Shown here: one piece after another, positions 26,535 to 35,505 of the stretch | Numbering within the stretch: position 1 is the first letter of the stretch | Layout of the letters: the number at the start of each line of letters is the position of its first letter | Source of the DNA: Polyangiaceae bacterium | GTDB lineage: Bacteria; Myxococcota_A; Polyangia; Polyangiales; Polyangiaceae | Assembly: GCA_016929495.1 (NCBI GenBank) | Contig: JAFGIS010000249.1 | Location: forward strand, 1 to 62,908 | Direction: 5' to 3' | Length of the DNA: 62,908 bases | Position numbers and translations under genes: made by a program | Notes under the pieces: generated by a model | Told to the model about the DNA's origin: nothing | Database searches by the model: none | What the model saw: the letters and a program-made list of their open reading frames with translations, nothing else

Positions 26535-28055
26535 ATGACCACCCAGACCATCGACCGTCGCGGCTTTTTGAGACTGGCGGCAGCGGGGACCGCAGGCCTG
26601 GCACTACCGGGATGCGGTGCGTCGCCGGGGCCGCAGAAGAAGCCCAACGTCCTGTTCGTGTTCCCTGACCAGCTTCGCGCCGACATGTGCAGTGTCTATG
26701 GGGGACGTAACATCGCCACGCCGAACATCGACCGCCTGGCGAGCGAAGGCGTCGTGTTCACCCATTCGGTGTCGACCTGCCCACTGTGCACGCCCTACCG
26801 CGGGATGTTGCAGACCGGGCGCTATCCCACCCATTCTGGGATCATCATCAATTTCGTCGAGGCGAGCCCTGCACAGAACCCGCACTGCCTGGCGAACGTG
26901 TTCGATGCCGCTGGCTACGCCACCGGATACATCGGCAAGTGGCATCTCGCCGCTGACGTGCACAAGGGAACGAGCCTGGGTGGTGGTCACGGCATATGCA
27001 TCACAGGAGACATTCCGGATCCCGACTTCGTGGCCCCCGGCCCGCAGCGCTTGGGATACCAACACTGGCAGGCCAACAACTTCCACTACGACTACCAGAA
27101 CTACTGGTACTACGAGGACGAGCCAGAGAAACGCTACTCCGGTCGTTACGAAACCGACACGCAAACCGATCAGGCCATTGCCTTCATGGAGCGCTGCCGC
27201 CAGTCGGGCCAGCCGTTCCTCGTGAACGTCGCCTCCCATCCTCCTCACCCGCCGTTCACCCCCGAGTACACCCCAGCGGGCTATCTGGAACGAGCGCCGC
27301 AGACGTTGTGGTGGCCGCCCAACATTCCCCCGGAGAATCCCTGTACGGATGAAGAGCTGCGCTGCTACCTGGCCATGATCCAGAACGTGGACGACAACCT
27401 CGGCCGATTGCTCGACTACCTGGAGTCGTCGGGGTTGGCCCAGGACACCATCGTGGTCTTCACATCCGACCATGGCGAGATGTTGGGCAGTCATGGCCGC
27501 ATCCAGAAGATGGTTCCCTACGCCGAGGCCATCAACGTCCCGCTCGTCATGCGCTGGCCGCGGCACATCGCCGCGGGGATCCGGGTCGACGCGCTGCACA
27601 CTCCCATGGATCACTTTCCTACGCTATGCGGGCTGGCAGGCTTGCCCATTCCCAGCGAGGTCGACGGCACGGATCTGAGCGGCGTCGTTACGGGCAGCCG
27701 CAGCGACGGCCGCGAAGAAGTCCTGATCGGACACTACAGCTCCGGCGAGCTGACGTTCGAGACGGGCACTACCTGGCTTGAATGGCGAGGCGTCAGGACC
27801 AAGCAATACACCTACGTGCGCTGGCTCGCCGGGACCGAGGAGCTGTACGACAACCTGGCCGACCCGTACCAGATGCAGAACCTCGCCGAAAACGGCGCTG
27901 AGCCCGAGGCGCTCGTCGGTCTGCGCGCCCGCCTGACGGAGTTGCTCGCTCGTGCGCACGACGACTTCCGTCGGGGTTTCGACTACGGCGACTGGTACGA
28001 CGATTGCCGCAACTTGGTGCGAACCGCGCTGGGGCCGGTGCCGGGCTGGGTCTGA
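26535..28055 (+). CDS. Tat-exported sulfatase lipoprotein
   Basis: This 506-aa protein begins with a Tat signal (DRRGFLRLAAAG, residues 7-18) and a lipobox LPGC (Cys27), so it is probably exported folded and lipid-anchored. The sulfatase active-site sequence CTPYRGMLQTGRYPT (from Cys85) fits CxPxR, the site of formylglycine formation. The metal site appears as FPDQ near 43-46 and TSDHGEMLGSHG later. Its substrate is not clear, but two carbohydrate-active lipoproteins lie within 8 kb, so a sulfated polysaccharide is likely (inference). I rejected a longer start at 26367 because the Tat motif would be buried. Confidence 0.92.
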   Translation: MTTQTIDRRGFLRLAAAGTAGLALPGCGASPGPQKKPNVLFVFPDQLRADMCSVYGGRNIATPNIDRLASEGVVFTHSVSTCPLCTPYRGMLQTGRYPTHSGIIINFVEASPAQNPHCLANVFDAAGYATGYIGKWHLAADVHKGTSLGGGHGICITGDIPDPDFVAPGPQRLGYQHWQANNFHYDYQNYWYYEDEPEKRYSGRYETDTQTDQAIAFMERCRQSGQPFLVNVASHPPHPPFTPEYTPAGYLERAPQTLWWPPNIPPENPCTDEELRCYLAMIQNVDDNLGRLLDYLESSGLAQDTIVVFTSDHGEMLGSHGRIQKMVPYAEAINVPLVMRWPRHIAAGIRVDALHTPMDHFPTLCGLAGLPIPSEVDGTDLSGVVTGSRSDGREEVLIGHYSSGELTFETGTTWLEWRGVRTKQYTYVRWLAGTEELYDNLADPYQMQNLAENGAEPEALVGLRARLTELLARAHDDFRRGFDYGDWYDDCRNLVRTALGPVPGWV

Positions 28056-28191
28056 ATGGCGCTATTGAAGCGTCCTCGTAGTCGCCGGCCTGCCGGCGTG
28101 CGCTCGAGCCGTAGGGTCCTCTCGGCCCCCGTCCGGCGTTGGCTTCCCCCGCAGCCAGCACCCGAGCAGGCCTTGCCACGCGCGTGCCCGT

Positions 28192-28215
28192 TGGTATTCT
28201 CAGAGCAGAATACCA
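28192..28215 (+). promoter_or_regulatory. Palindromic operator touching the start codon of the RHH antitoxin
   Basis: TGGTATTCT (28192-28200) and its exact inverse AGAATACCA (28207-28215) flank CAGAGC. The second arm ends on the A of the antitoxin ATG. This is the expected layout for an RHH antitoxin that represses its own operon. Confidence 0.7.
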
Positions 28216-28463
28216 TGGGTGCCATCAAGTTCGCCATTTCTGTTCCGGGAGAAACAATGAATCAGGTCGATCGAGCGGCGAAGCGCCTAGGATGGACACG
28301 AAGCCGCTATGTCAGCGTGGTACTCGCTCGCGTCGCCCAGCGGGAGCGGGACGCGGCCATCTCCAAGAAGGTGGACGCGGTCCTGGCAGAGCTCGACGGT
28401 CAGGACCACGAGACAGTGAAGCATTTGCAGCGTGCGCGCCGCGAAGAAGGAACAGAGTGGTAG
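28215..28463 (+). CDS. Ribbon-helix-helix (CopG-like) antitoxin
   Basis: This 82-aa protein opens with a beta strand and two helices typical of RHH repressors (MGAIKFAISVPGETMNQVD, then AAKRLGWTRSRYVSVVLARV). A charged C-terminal half likely binds the toxin. The ATG at 28215 is inside the palindromic operator; the longer upstream frame is not protein-like. It overlaps the downstream MazF-like gene by 7 bases, so the pair is translationally coupled. No strong ribosome site fits between operator and ATG, so a leaderless or short-leader mRNA is possible. Confidence 0.88.
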   Translation: MGAIKFAISVPGETMNQVDRAAKRLGWTRSRYVSVVLARVAQRERDAAISKKVDAVLAELDGQDHETVKHLQRARREEGTEW

Positions 28464-28813
28464 CTCAGGGTGACGTGGTCTGGACGTCCCTGCCAGGTTC
28501 GCGCGGGTCGGCACCCGCGGGGCACAGACCCGTACTGGTGCTGCAGCACAACCGCTTCAATCGCACCAACCTGGCCACGGCCGTCGTCGTTGCGATCACG
28601 TCCAAGCTGAAGTACGCGGAGCTTCCGGGCAACGTCCGGCTGCGCAGAGGTGAAGCAGGACTCCTGCGTGCGTCGGTCGTCAACGTCACCCAGATCGCCA
28701 CGGTCGATCGTGGAGCGCTCGGCCCAAAGCTTGGTACGCTGACAGCCCATCGTCTCGCCGAAGTGTGGGCCGGGGTGCGTTTGGTCTGTGAGCCCGACGT
28801 GGACGTTGCGTGA
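28457..28813 (+). CDS. MazF/PemK-type endoribonuclease toxin
   Basis: This 118-aa protein has the MazF/PemK barrel pattern: GDVVWTSLPGSRGSAPAGHR (GDvw...G.rP), then PVLVLQHNRFN, TAVVVAITSKLKYAELPGNV and ASVVNVTQIATVDRGAL. The conserved Arg and Thr positions used for mRNA cleavage appear present. It starts at GTG 28457-28459 with an AAGGAA ribosome site. Antitoxin and toxin overlap by 7 bases. It should cut cellular mRNA when the RHH antitoxin is degraded. Confidence 0.9.
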   Translation: MVAQGDVVWTSLPGSRGSAPAGHRPVLVLQHNRFNRTNLATAVVVAITSKLKYAELPGNVRLRRGEAGLLRASVVNVTQIATVDRGALGPKLGTLTAHRLAEVWAGVRLVCEPDVDVA

Positions 28814-28975
28814 GCCCCGTGCCGGACAGCAGCCAGCGTAGCTCTCATCACCCGGTCTAGCACAGCACTCGAGTCCCCCGGGGGACGGCCGGGGACGCCA
28901 AGCCCGGGGCGCGGCCCTCGAGGCCCCGTGTGGACGCGACGGTGCGTCTGCGGTAGATCCACACGAAGATAGACC

Positions 28976-30862
28976 ATGCATCTCGCGAGGCCCGGCTGGA
29001 TCGCGCTTCTGGTGAGCGCTTTGTGCGCCTGTGGCGCAGAGCACTCGCAGGGAACCGCAACGGGCGGTGCGGTCGGCACTGACGCGCAAGGCGGTTCAGG
29101 TGGCACGACCGTGCCTGCTGGCGGAACGCAGATCCGTGCCGGCGGCACGGCTCCCATCGGAGGCGGGAGCTCCGAGCCAGGTGGTAGCCCTGCCCAGGGT
29201 GGCAGTGCGACGGGTGGCCAGGCAACAGGTGGATCTCTGGCAGGTGGAGCTCCCAGCGGCGGCGCACCCGACACGGGAGGTACGAGCGCAGCGTCGGGCG
29301 GTAGGGCAACGTCGGGCGGCACCGGTCCAGGCGGCACCACTGCGGGCGGCAATCCGAGCGGCGGAAGGGCCAGAGGCGGCTCCGAGGCGGGCGGCGCGCC
29401 GACGGGAGGAGCCGGGCCGAGCGGCGGCAACCAAGCTGGCGGCACGGGCAGCGGCGGTCGCGGGACCGGCGGTGCGAGCACGGGTGGCAACGCTGCGGGA
29501 GGTCGGACTACGGTCATTGCCGAGCCTGGCTCGACGCTGGTGAAGATCGACCCTGGCGTGCGCTACCAGACCTTCGAGGGCTGGGGGACGAGCCTGTGTT
29601 GGTGGGCGCACCGAATCGGCGCTTGGCCCGCTGACAAGCGCAACGAGTTCCTGGATTGGGTCACCAACCCCGCGACGGGCCTCGGCTACAACGTCTTTCG
29701 TTACAACATCGGAGGGGGCGAGAATCCGGCCCATAGCCACATGACCGAGGGCAGGGACATGCCCGGGTTCGAGCCCAGCGAAGGCGTTTGGGATTGGCAA
29801 GCCGACGCCCGACAGACCGCGGTGCTGAGCCGACTGGCAGAGACCGCAGAGAACGTGATTCTGGAGGCTTTTTCGAACTCACCCCCCTACTGGATGACCA
29901 AGAGCGGCTGCGCGTCGGGCAGCAGCGACGGCTCGGACAACCTGAAGGACGACTCGTACGATCTGTTCGCCGACTACCTGACCGAGGTCGTCAAGCACTA
30001 CCGCGACGAGCTCGGGATCACTTTCCGAACGCTCGAGCCCATGAACGAGCCGAATGCGAACTGGTGGAAAGCCGACGGCGGCCAGGAGGGTTGCCACTTC
30101 GGCGCCGCCAGTCAGCAGAAGATCATCAAGGCCGTCGGCGCCAAGCTGCAAGAGAAGGGGCTCGACGACACGCGGGTGAGCGCCTCGGACGAGAACAGCA
30201 TGGACGACGCGCTCGGTATCATGAGCGGCTACGACTCGACCACGCTCGGATACATGGCGCAGATGAACGTGCACTCGTACGCCGGGTCGCGTCGCAGCGA
30301 GCTCAGGGCGCTGGCTACCAGCAAGGGCAAGCGCCTGTGGCAGTCGGAGTCCGGGCCGCTCAGCGTCACGCTGGACACCAACACGGATGCCGCGATGTTC
30401 ATGGCCGAGAGGATCATCACCGACCTGCGCCAGCTCGAGCCCGAGGCCTGGATCGACTGGCAGACGGTCGACACGAGCATGCCCTGGACCAGCTTCAGCG
30501 TGAACGACGCTCAGCAGACGTGGAGCCCGCAGAAGCGGTTCTACATGCACGCCGGCTTCAGCCGGTTCATCCGCCCCGGCGCGACGTTCGTGGATATCGA
30601 TCATGACGATATGGTGGCCGCCGTTGCCGCCGACGGCTCCGTGCTGACGGTGGTCGTGCGCAACGGCGACAAGTCGGCCGCCGCGAGCTACACGTTTGAT
30701 CTGACGGCGCTGGCGTCGGTCGGGTCGAGCATCGAAGTCTACCGGACCTCGGCCAGCGAGAACCTCGACCACTTGCCGTCGATCCAGGTCAATAGCTGGA
30801 GCTTCACGGCGAGCAGCGCGCCGTACTCGGTCACCACGTACGTGGTGGCGCTGTCCGGGTGA
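28976..30862 (+). CDS. GH30-family glycoside hydrolase lipoprotein with Gly-rich tether
   Basis: This 628-aa protein has a signal peptide ending in a probable lipobox Cys (residue 19), and a tether of about 165 residues rich in Gly-Gly-Thr/Ser repeats. A GH30-type catalytic domain follows from about 190 (FEGWGTSLCWWAHRIG, FRYNIGGGENPAHSHM, SNSPPYWMTKSG). The acid/base is Glu358 in EPMNEPN and the nucleophile Glu458 in LWQSESGP. The sequence resembles the endo-beta-1,6-galactanase branch, which is inference. It ends in a small beta-sandwich (about 545-628). The tether suggests display at the outer surface. Confidence 0.88.
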   Translation: MHLARPGWIALLVSALCACGAEHSQGTATGGAVGTDAQGGSGGTTVPAGGTQIRAGGTAPIGGGSSEPGGSPAQGGSATGGQATGGSLAGGAPSGGAPDTGGTSAASGGRATSGGTGPGGTTAGGNPSGGRARGGSEAGGAPTGGAGPSGGNQAGGTGSGGRGTGGASTGGNAAGGRTTVIAEPGSTLVKIDPGVRYQTFEGWGTSLCWWAHRIGAWPADKRNEFLDWVTNPATGLGYNVFRYNIGGGENPAHSHMTEGRDMPGFEPSEGVWDWQADARQTAVLSRLAETAENVILEAFSNSPPYWMTKSGCASGSSDGSDNLKDDSYDLFADYLTEVVKHYRDELGITFRTLEPMNEPNANWWKADGGQEGCHFGAASQQKIIKAVGAKLQEKGLDDTRVSASDENSMDDALGIMSGYDSTTLGYMAQMNVHSYAGSRRSELRALATSKGKRLWQSESGPLSVTLDTNTDAAMFMAERIITDLRQLEPEAWIDWQTVDTSMPWTSFSVNDAQQTWSPQKRFYMHAGFSRFIRPGATFVDIDHDDMVAAVAADGSVLTVVVRNGDKSAAASYTFDLTALASVGSSIEVYRTSASENLDHLPSIQVNSWSFTASSAPYSVTTYVVALSG

Positions 30863-30960
30863 GGGCAACGCCGATACGGCGCGAAGCCGCCGACCGCTGA
30901 TGCCCCAACGAGGGGCGTCGCGGCACGGCGGCCGCCGTCGCGTTCGCGTCGTCGGCCGTG

Positions 30961-30997
30961 GCCCCTTACCTCGCGGCCTGGCCGCGAGCCGGGGCTA
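30961..30997. terminator. Hairpin between convergent genes
   Basis: CTCGCGGCC (30970-30978) and GGCCGCGAG (30980-30988) are exact inverses, flanked by a further GCCCC/GGGGC pairing. It lies between the GH30 gene (plus) and a small exported protein (minus) and could end transcription from both sides. There is no T-run, so intrinsic termination is unproven. I see no gene in the rest of 30863-31079. Confidence 0.4.
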
Positions 30998-31079
30998 CCA
31001 CGGCGCAACGACTTGTCCGTCGAGGCGCTTCCACGAGCGACGCCGCGTCGCGGCGAACGCCGCCCTGCGTCTCTTGTCA

Positions 31080-31418
31080 TCACGACATCCACCCGCCGGC
31101 ATAGGTGATCCCGTCGAACTGCCACTGGCCACCGGCGTACACGAGCTCGATTTGCCGCCACCCGCCATGGCCATGACCACGGTAGTTGACATTCACGCTC
31201 GCTCGCTGTCGTTCGGCCGGCGATGCCGTGATGCGATCGAACAAGTCCAGCGTCAACCGGGACCCCGGCTCGGAAAGGGTCGGCTCCGCCTTCCAGCGCG
31301 CCTCGGACCAGTGCAAGAGCGGCGCAGCCACTCCCTCGAAGCACGGAGTATCATTCGATACCACGAGCGGCGCATCGACTTCGACGGCCAACAGGACGAG
31401 GAAAGCGGCTTGTCGCAC
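31080..31418 (-). CDS. Small exported protein of unknown function
   Basis: This 112-aa ORF starts with a short hydrophobic leader (MRQAAFLVLLAVEV). It ends in a pattern of aromatic and Gly residues (VNVNYRGHGHGGWRQIELVY then AGGQWQFDGITYAGG) suggesting a small beta-rich secreted domain of the kind that reads W-R-x-I-E-L-V-Y-x-x-G-x-W-x-F-D. I do not recognise the family. It follows the truncated M48-like gene by 13 bases on the same strand. Confidence 0.55.
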   Translation of the reverse strand: MRQAAFLVLLAVEVDAPLVVSNDTPCFEGVAAPLLHWSEARWKAEPTLSEPGSRLTLDLFDRITASPAERQRASVNVNYRGHGHGGWRQIELVYAGGQWQFDGITYAGGWMS

Positions 31419-31431
31419 CCGGTCGTTCTCG

Positions 31432-31827
31432 TCAAGAGGTCTCGAGACCCGCTGCCAGTGCGAGCATGAGCGGCACGCTCACGAATCCCGCCCAAAATGC
31501 CGCAGCGCGAGACGGTGGACGCGGGCGGGGGAAGTCCGGCAGAGCACCGGCGCTCGTCAGGCGGTCGTACAGGCTCGGGTGATTGCTGCCTTTCGTGAGC
31601 GTAGCAGGCATCAGGCCAGCCTCGTGCATTGCGAGCAGTGCGCGTGCATAGTCGCCCTCGTTCAACTCGCCCTCGACCGCAACGCGATCAGCGTCCTGCT
31701 CCTTGGACACGCTGACGCGAAGCAGCAACGCTCTGACTCCAACAAACGCAACCAGCAGCCAGAGCATCCAGCTCAACTGCTGACCCTTCGGACTCAACGC
31801 GATGCCAATGCTCATCGCAGCTACCAT
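31432..31827 (-). pseudogene. C-terminal remnant of an M48-like membrane peptidase
   Basis: This 131-aa ORF has a membrane helix (MLWLLVAFVGVRALLL), then VSKEQDADRVAVEGELNEGD, where E-x-x-A-D matches the third zinc ligand region of M48 peptidases. SNHPSLYDRLTSAG follows, the HPSLxxR element of that family, and a second helix. The HEXXH part that should precede this is absent, and an in-frame TAG closes the frame just upstream of the ATG. It is therefore either a truncated gene or a non-catalytic offshoot. I favour truncation because a frameshifted antitoxin abuts it. Confidence 0.5.
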
Positions 31828-31836
31828 ATCCTAGTC

Positions 31837-32000
31837 ATGACGACGACCGTCCACCTCCGAGTCTACTGGAGCGCGTCGACGCACGTGCCAAGGCCCTGGG
31901 GGTGAGTCGCAACCGGGTCGTCAGCGACGCGCTCGAGCGCACACTCGGCCGCGAAGAGACTGGGCCACCCGAGCTCGTTCACATGTTGGAGACCCCGCCC
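31837..32000 (+). pseudogene. Frameshifted ribbon-helix-helix antitoxin
   Basis: The ATG at 31837 reads MTTTVHLR, a normal RHH first strand, then loses frame. Two bases later (from 31863) another frame continues with LLERVDARAKALGVSRNRV and VSDALERTLGREE, a textbook RHH helix pair. A small deletion in the turn joining them explains this. The end is approximate. No toxin gene follows, so the module is dead or half-lost. Confidence 0.7.
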
Positions 32001-32136
32001 AACCGCGCAACGGTCGATGCACCGGATGCCGCTCTGACGAGCGTTCGCGCCAGCCGACGCAACCGCCGCCGGCCTCCTCACGGGCCTTCGGATCCGCGGA
32101 GAGACCGGCCAGTGCTTGCTTGGCTCGCTCGATCGT

Positions 32137-32805
32137 TCACGACCCCTTCGTCTCCGCCAGCTCCCGCTGCACGGTCTGCCACCACTCGTTCTGGCGCTCT
32201 TGGTTTTCTCCCAGGGACGTGTCCTCGTCGAAGTCTTCGTTGCGCTCCAGGGTGTCGTCCACGTACTGCTGGGCCAGGCTCTTGATCCGCTCGCTGATAC
32301 CGTCCACGACCTCCTGCTTGCTCGACCCTGTCACGACGAGCGTCCTCAATAGCTCCTTTGTAGCGCGGTCCAGACGGCGCGCGGCGATTTCACTGATGGC
32401 AAAGTGGATCTGTTCGTGCTGCAGGGTGTAGGCGGCGTTGGTCTGCTTCGGGTTCCACCACGAGCACTGGCGGTCCATCACCGAATAGAATCGCACGTTC
32501 CTGGCCCGTGCCTCGAAGTAGGGCTCGCCCGGCCGAGGCTGACGGATCTCGATCAATACGTCCGGACTGCTGCGTATGAACGCACAGGTCAGGGCGCTGC
32601 ACTCGTACTGCCCGTGCCGGATCGGACCCGGCGGGCTCGTCCTTTTGAAATCCGAGGGCCGGAGCGTCCGGTAGGTGATCGCGTCGGCAGGTTCCGAGCC
32701 GCCCTGCTCGATGAGGCCGCCCTGGGGCGCGGCGAACCGGGGAAGCCGGGAGCAGGCGCCGGTCACAAAGAGGACAGCGGTGACTGCGCAGACCACTAGA
32801 CGCAT
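32137..32805 (-). CDS. Putative lipoprotein metallopeptidase (HEQIH motif)
   Basis: This 222-aa protein has a lipoprotein signal (lipobox TGAC, Cys18) from the ATG at 32803-32805. The motif HEQIH (residues 130-134) sits within YTLQHEQIHFAISEIAARR, a zincin-like HExxH as in DUF922-type predicted peptidases. Upstream are paired Cys (ECSALTC, DRQCSWW) that may form disulfides. The C-terminal third is a charged helical region. It would act in the periplasm or on the outer membrane. Substrate unknown. Confidence 0.75.
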   Translation of the reverse strand: MRLVVCAVTAVLFVTGACSRLPRFAAPQGGLIEQGGSEPADAITYRTLRPSDFKRTSPPGPIRHGQYECSALTCAFIRSSPDVLIEIRQPRPGEPYFEARARNVRFYSVMDRQCSWWNPKQTNAAYTLQHEQIHFAISEIAARRLDRATKELLRTLVVTGSSKQEVVDGISERIKSLAQQYVDDTLERNEDFDEDTSLGENQERQNEWWQTVQRELAETKGS

Positions 32806-33039
32806 GGCCCCAAGAGTATCCACAAAGATCGCGCCTGTTGCGTCAAGAATAGACAGCTTCGGCGGCTGCCCAGGGGCAACGGCCGTGAGCGCTGCGGCTT
32901 CGTTCGTGTGCTTGCGCCAGGATCGCCGAGCCGTCGGGACAGTCTGGCGACACTACGGCCAAGAGTGGAGCTTGTCGTCGCAGGGAACCGATGGCGGCCG
33001 AGCTCGCGACACAGCGGCCTCAGAGAGGGAGCATTCCCA

Positions 33040-33495
33040 GTGAAAACCATGGTTTGGGCGGTCCTGTTGGGCGTTGTCGGTGTGTGCATGGGTTGCAGCG
33101 GGGATGGAAGCAAGCCTGATTCGGACGGCTCGGGTGGGTCGCCCAGCACGGGCGCAGCCGGTCCGGGCTGGACGGGCACAGGCGCGTCGACCTCGGGGGG
33201 TGGCTTCGCGTCAGGGGGTGGCTTCACGGCACGGGGAGGATCCACGGCAGCGGGCGGACGTGGAGGATCCGACGCCCCGGACGGCGGCCTGAGCTGCCAG
33301 TCTGCGAACGACACCGGGCGCAACGCCGATTGCACCGAGTTTGGTGCTGGCTATTACTGCGACCGCTCGGACGCCACCAGGGACCCACGCACTTGCACGT
33401 GCACGGACAATGGCGCTGGAGCGCTGACTTGGGTCTGTACGCACCTCAGCCCGGGTACTGGCGGTGGTGGCGGGCGCCAGGCAGGTGGTGGCTGA
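33040..33495 (+). CDS. Small Gly-rich lipoprotein with a Cys-rich end
   Basis: This 151-aa protein starts at GTG 33040-33042, with GAGAGGGA about 9 bases upstream (the ATG at 33049 is too far from it). It has the lipobox VCMGC, a Gly/Ser/Thr tether (about residues 20-85), then a Cys-rich segment with seven Cys between LSCQSANDTG and WVCTHLSPG, and a Gly-rich tail. The tether resembles those of the GH30 and GH105 proteins on either side, so it probably sits on the same surface. No enzyme domain is visible. Confidence 0.7.
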   Translation: MKTMVWAVLLGVVGVCMGCSGDGSKPDSDGSGGSPSTGAAGPGWTGTGASTSGGGFASGGGFTARGGSTAAGGRGGSDAPDGGLSCQSANDTGRNADCTEFGAGYYCDRSDATRDPRTCTCTDNGAGALTWVCTHLSPGTGGGGGRQAGGG

Positions 33496-33569
33496 CAGCG
33501 GCTGGATGAAGGCACCGTGTGCTACGATGGCTCCTGGCCTCGGTCCAGTGCGCGACCGCAGGAGCACTC

Positions 33570-35321
33570 GTGACGAACGCCAGGAACTCTCGAGCCTCGC
33601 AGATCGCGGTCATGCTCATCGCGCTCGCGCTCGGTGGGTGCGGTTCCCAGGGCGGCCAGCCCAAGGGTTCATCGAGTACCGACGGCGGAACGACAGATCA
33701 GAACGCGAGCGGCGGTGGGACCTCCACGAGCTCGACCGGTAGCGGCGGCGCACCGCCGCCCACCGGTGGCACACAGGGGGTCAATGGCGGCAGCCAGAGC
33801 GGCGGAAGCGACACTCGCGGCACGGACACGACTGGCAGCAGCGGTGGATCGGCCGGCGCCGACAACGGCGTCGGCGGTGCTGCACGCGGCGGCGAAGAGA
33901 GCGGCGGTCTCGGCATCGGCGGCACACCCGCAACGGGCGGAGCAGCGGGTCACGGCACGAGCGCAACAGGCGGGCTCGAAGCTGGCGGCAGGACGAGCGC
34001 CGTAACCGGGGGTGCGAACGCTGGCGAGACGAGCACGGGCGGCACGAGCGCCGGGGGAGCCAGCGGTGGCGGCGCGGACACAGGCGGGGCGGGAGGCGGC
34101 ACGGCCGGCACGGCCGGGAGCAGCCCGCTCGCCGAGCTGCCTTCTTCGTCCAGTGTGCTCGAAGCCATGCGGCGCGCCAACAGCTACTTCGTCGCACGCT
34201 GGCCCGATCCCACGGCGGACATCGTGACGGACAAGACGCGGCCGAGCAACCTCTGGACGCGCGCCGTCTACTACGAAGGCCTCATGGGTCTGTACTCGAT
34301 CGAGCCGGACGCAACGCGAAGGGCCTCCTACTACGACTATGCCGTGACTTGGGCCTCGTCACCCGCGCACCCCTATGCGCTCACCTACGCGTCGGCGGGG
34401 ACGATGACCAGCAACGCCGACAACCAGGCCTGCGGCCAAACCTACATCGATCTGTATCGCATCGAACCCCAATCGGAGCGCTTGGCCGTCATCAGGGCCA
34501 ACATCGACGACATGATGTCCAAGAACACGGTCGATGTCTGGACCTGGATTGACGCGATCCAGATGGCGATGCCCGTGTTCGCCAAACTCGGCAAGACCGT
34601 CGGCGACAACAGGTACTTCGACGCCATGTGGGCACTCTACGCTCATGCGCGCAACAGCGAGGGAGGCGGCCTGTTCAATGCCGCCGAAGGTCTGTGGTGG
34701 CGGGACTTCCACTTCACCCCGGGCGGCGGCAACCAACAGGTCATGTCGGCATCGCTGAACAGCTCCATGCCTTCGTCGGGCACGGACGCGCATATCGTGG
34801 CTCCCAACGGTGAGAACCTCTACTGGTCGCGCGGCAATGGTTGGGTGATGGCGGCGTTGGTCCGCGTCCTGGACGAGCTGCCGAGCACGGACGTTCACCG
34901 CGCGCAGTACGTCGCGGACCTTCAGGCGATGGCTGACGCCCTGGTACCGATCCAACGGAGCGATGGGTTCTGGAACGAGAGTCTCTTCGATCCAACCCAC
35001 TGCGCGAGCATCGGTATCGCGAACCAGGATGGCCCCGAGACCAGCGGAACGGCCCTGTTTGCCTATGGTTTGGCCTGGGGGATCCGCAACGGACATCTCG
35101 ACGCCGCCACCTATGGCCCGGCCCTCGTCAGCGCCTGGAACGGCCTGGTCACCACGGCGCTCCAGTCCGACGGATTGCTCGGCTACGTGCAGAGCACCGG
35201 CGATCGGCCGTGCACGGGCCCGGCTCCCCTCGGCCCGACCGCGCTTGCGAATTTCGACGACTATGGGGTCGGCTGCTTCCTGTTGGCTGGCAGCGAGATC
35301 TATCGCGTGACGCCGAACTGA
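33570..35321 (+). CDS. GH105-like unsaturated-uronyl hydrolase lipoprotein with Gly-rich tether
   Basis: This 583-aa protein starts at GTG 33570-33572, with GGAG 5 bases upstream. It has the lipobox LGGC (Cys24), a Gly-Gly-Thr tether to about residue 205, then an (alpha/alpha)6-barrel of GH105/GH88 type. Markers are TRPSNLWTRAVYYEGLMGLY, DNQACGQTYIDLY (likely catalytic Asp), WTWIDAIQMAMPVFAKLG, YWSRGNGWVMAALVRVL and GPETSGTALFAYGLAWGI. Such enzymes remove the unsaturated uronic acid left by polysaccharide lyases. The nearby GH30 and sulfatase suggest degradation of an acidic, perhaps sulfated, polysaccharide (inference). Confidence 0.88.
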   Translation: MTNARNSRASQIAVMLIALALGGCGSQGGQPKGSSSTDGGTTDQNASGGGTSTSSTGSGGAPPPTGGTQGVNGGSQSGGSDTRGTDTTGSSGGSAGADNGVGGAARGGEESGGLGIGGTPATGGAAGHGTSATGGLEAGGRTSAVTGGANAGETSTGGTSAGGASGGGADTGGAGGGTAGTAGSSPLAELPSSSSVLEAMRRANSYFVARWPDPTADIVTDKTRPSNLWTRAVYYEGLMGLYSIEPDATRRASYYDYAVTWASSPAHPYALTYASAGTMTSNADNQACGQTYIDLYRIEPQSERLAVIRANIDDMMSKNTVDVWTWIDAIQMAMPVFAKLGKTVGDNRYFDAMWALYAHARNSEGGGLFNAAEGLWWRDFHFTPGGGNQQVMSASLNSSMPSSGTDAHIVAPNGENLYWSRGNGWVMAALVRVLDELPSTDVHRAQYVADLQAMADALVPIQRSDGFWNESLFDPTHCASIGIANQDGPETSGTALFAYGLAWGIRNGHLDAATYGPALVSAWNGLVTTALQSDGLLGYVQSTGDRPCTGPAPLGPTALANFDDYGVGCFLLAGSEIYRVTPN

Positions 35322-35329
35322 CGCTACCC

Positions 35330-35359
35330 GTCGCCCCTCGTCCCCCCCCAAGGGGTGAC
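35330..35359 (+). terminator. Possible terminator after the GH105 gene
   Basis: GTCGCCCCT (35330-35338) pairs with AGGGGTGAC (35351-35359), with one G-T wobble, starting 8 bases after the stop codon. The loop is C-rich and no T-run follows, so only the stem and position support it. Confidence 0.35.
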
Positions 35360-35505
35360 GATGCTCCTCGTTCGGTGGGTCCTGCTTTGCGCGCACGCGT
35401 CGAGCGACGTCCTCTGTGCCAAGCCATTGACGCGCTCACCGCCCCGAGGGGTGGTCGATCCAGCCCCTAACCCGAAGCCTGGCGGGGTCGATCTAGGAGA
35501 CAGCT

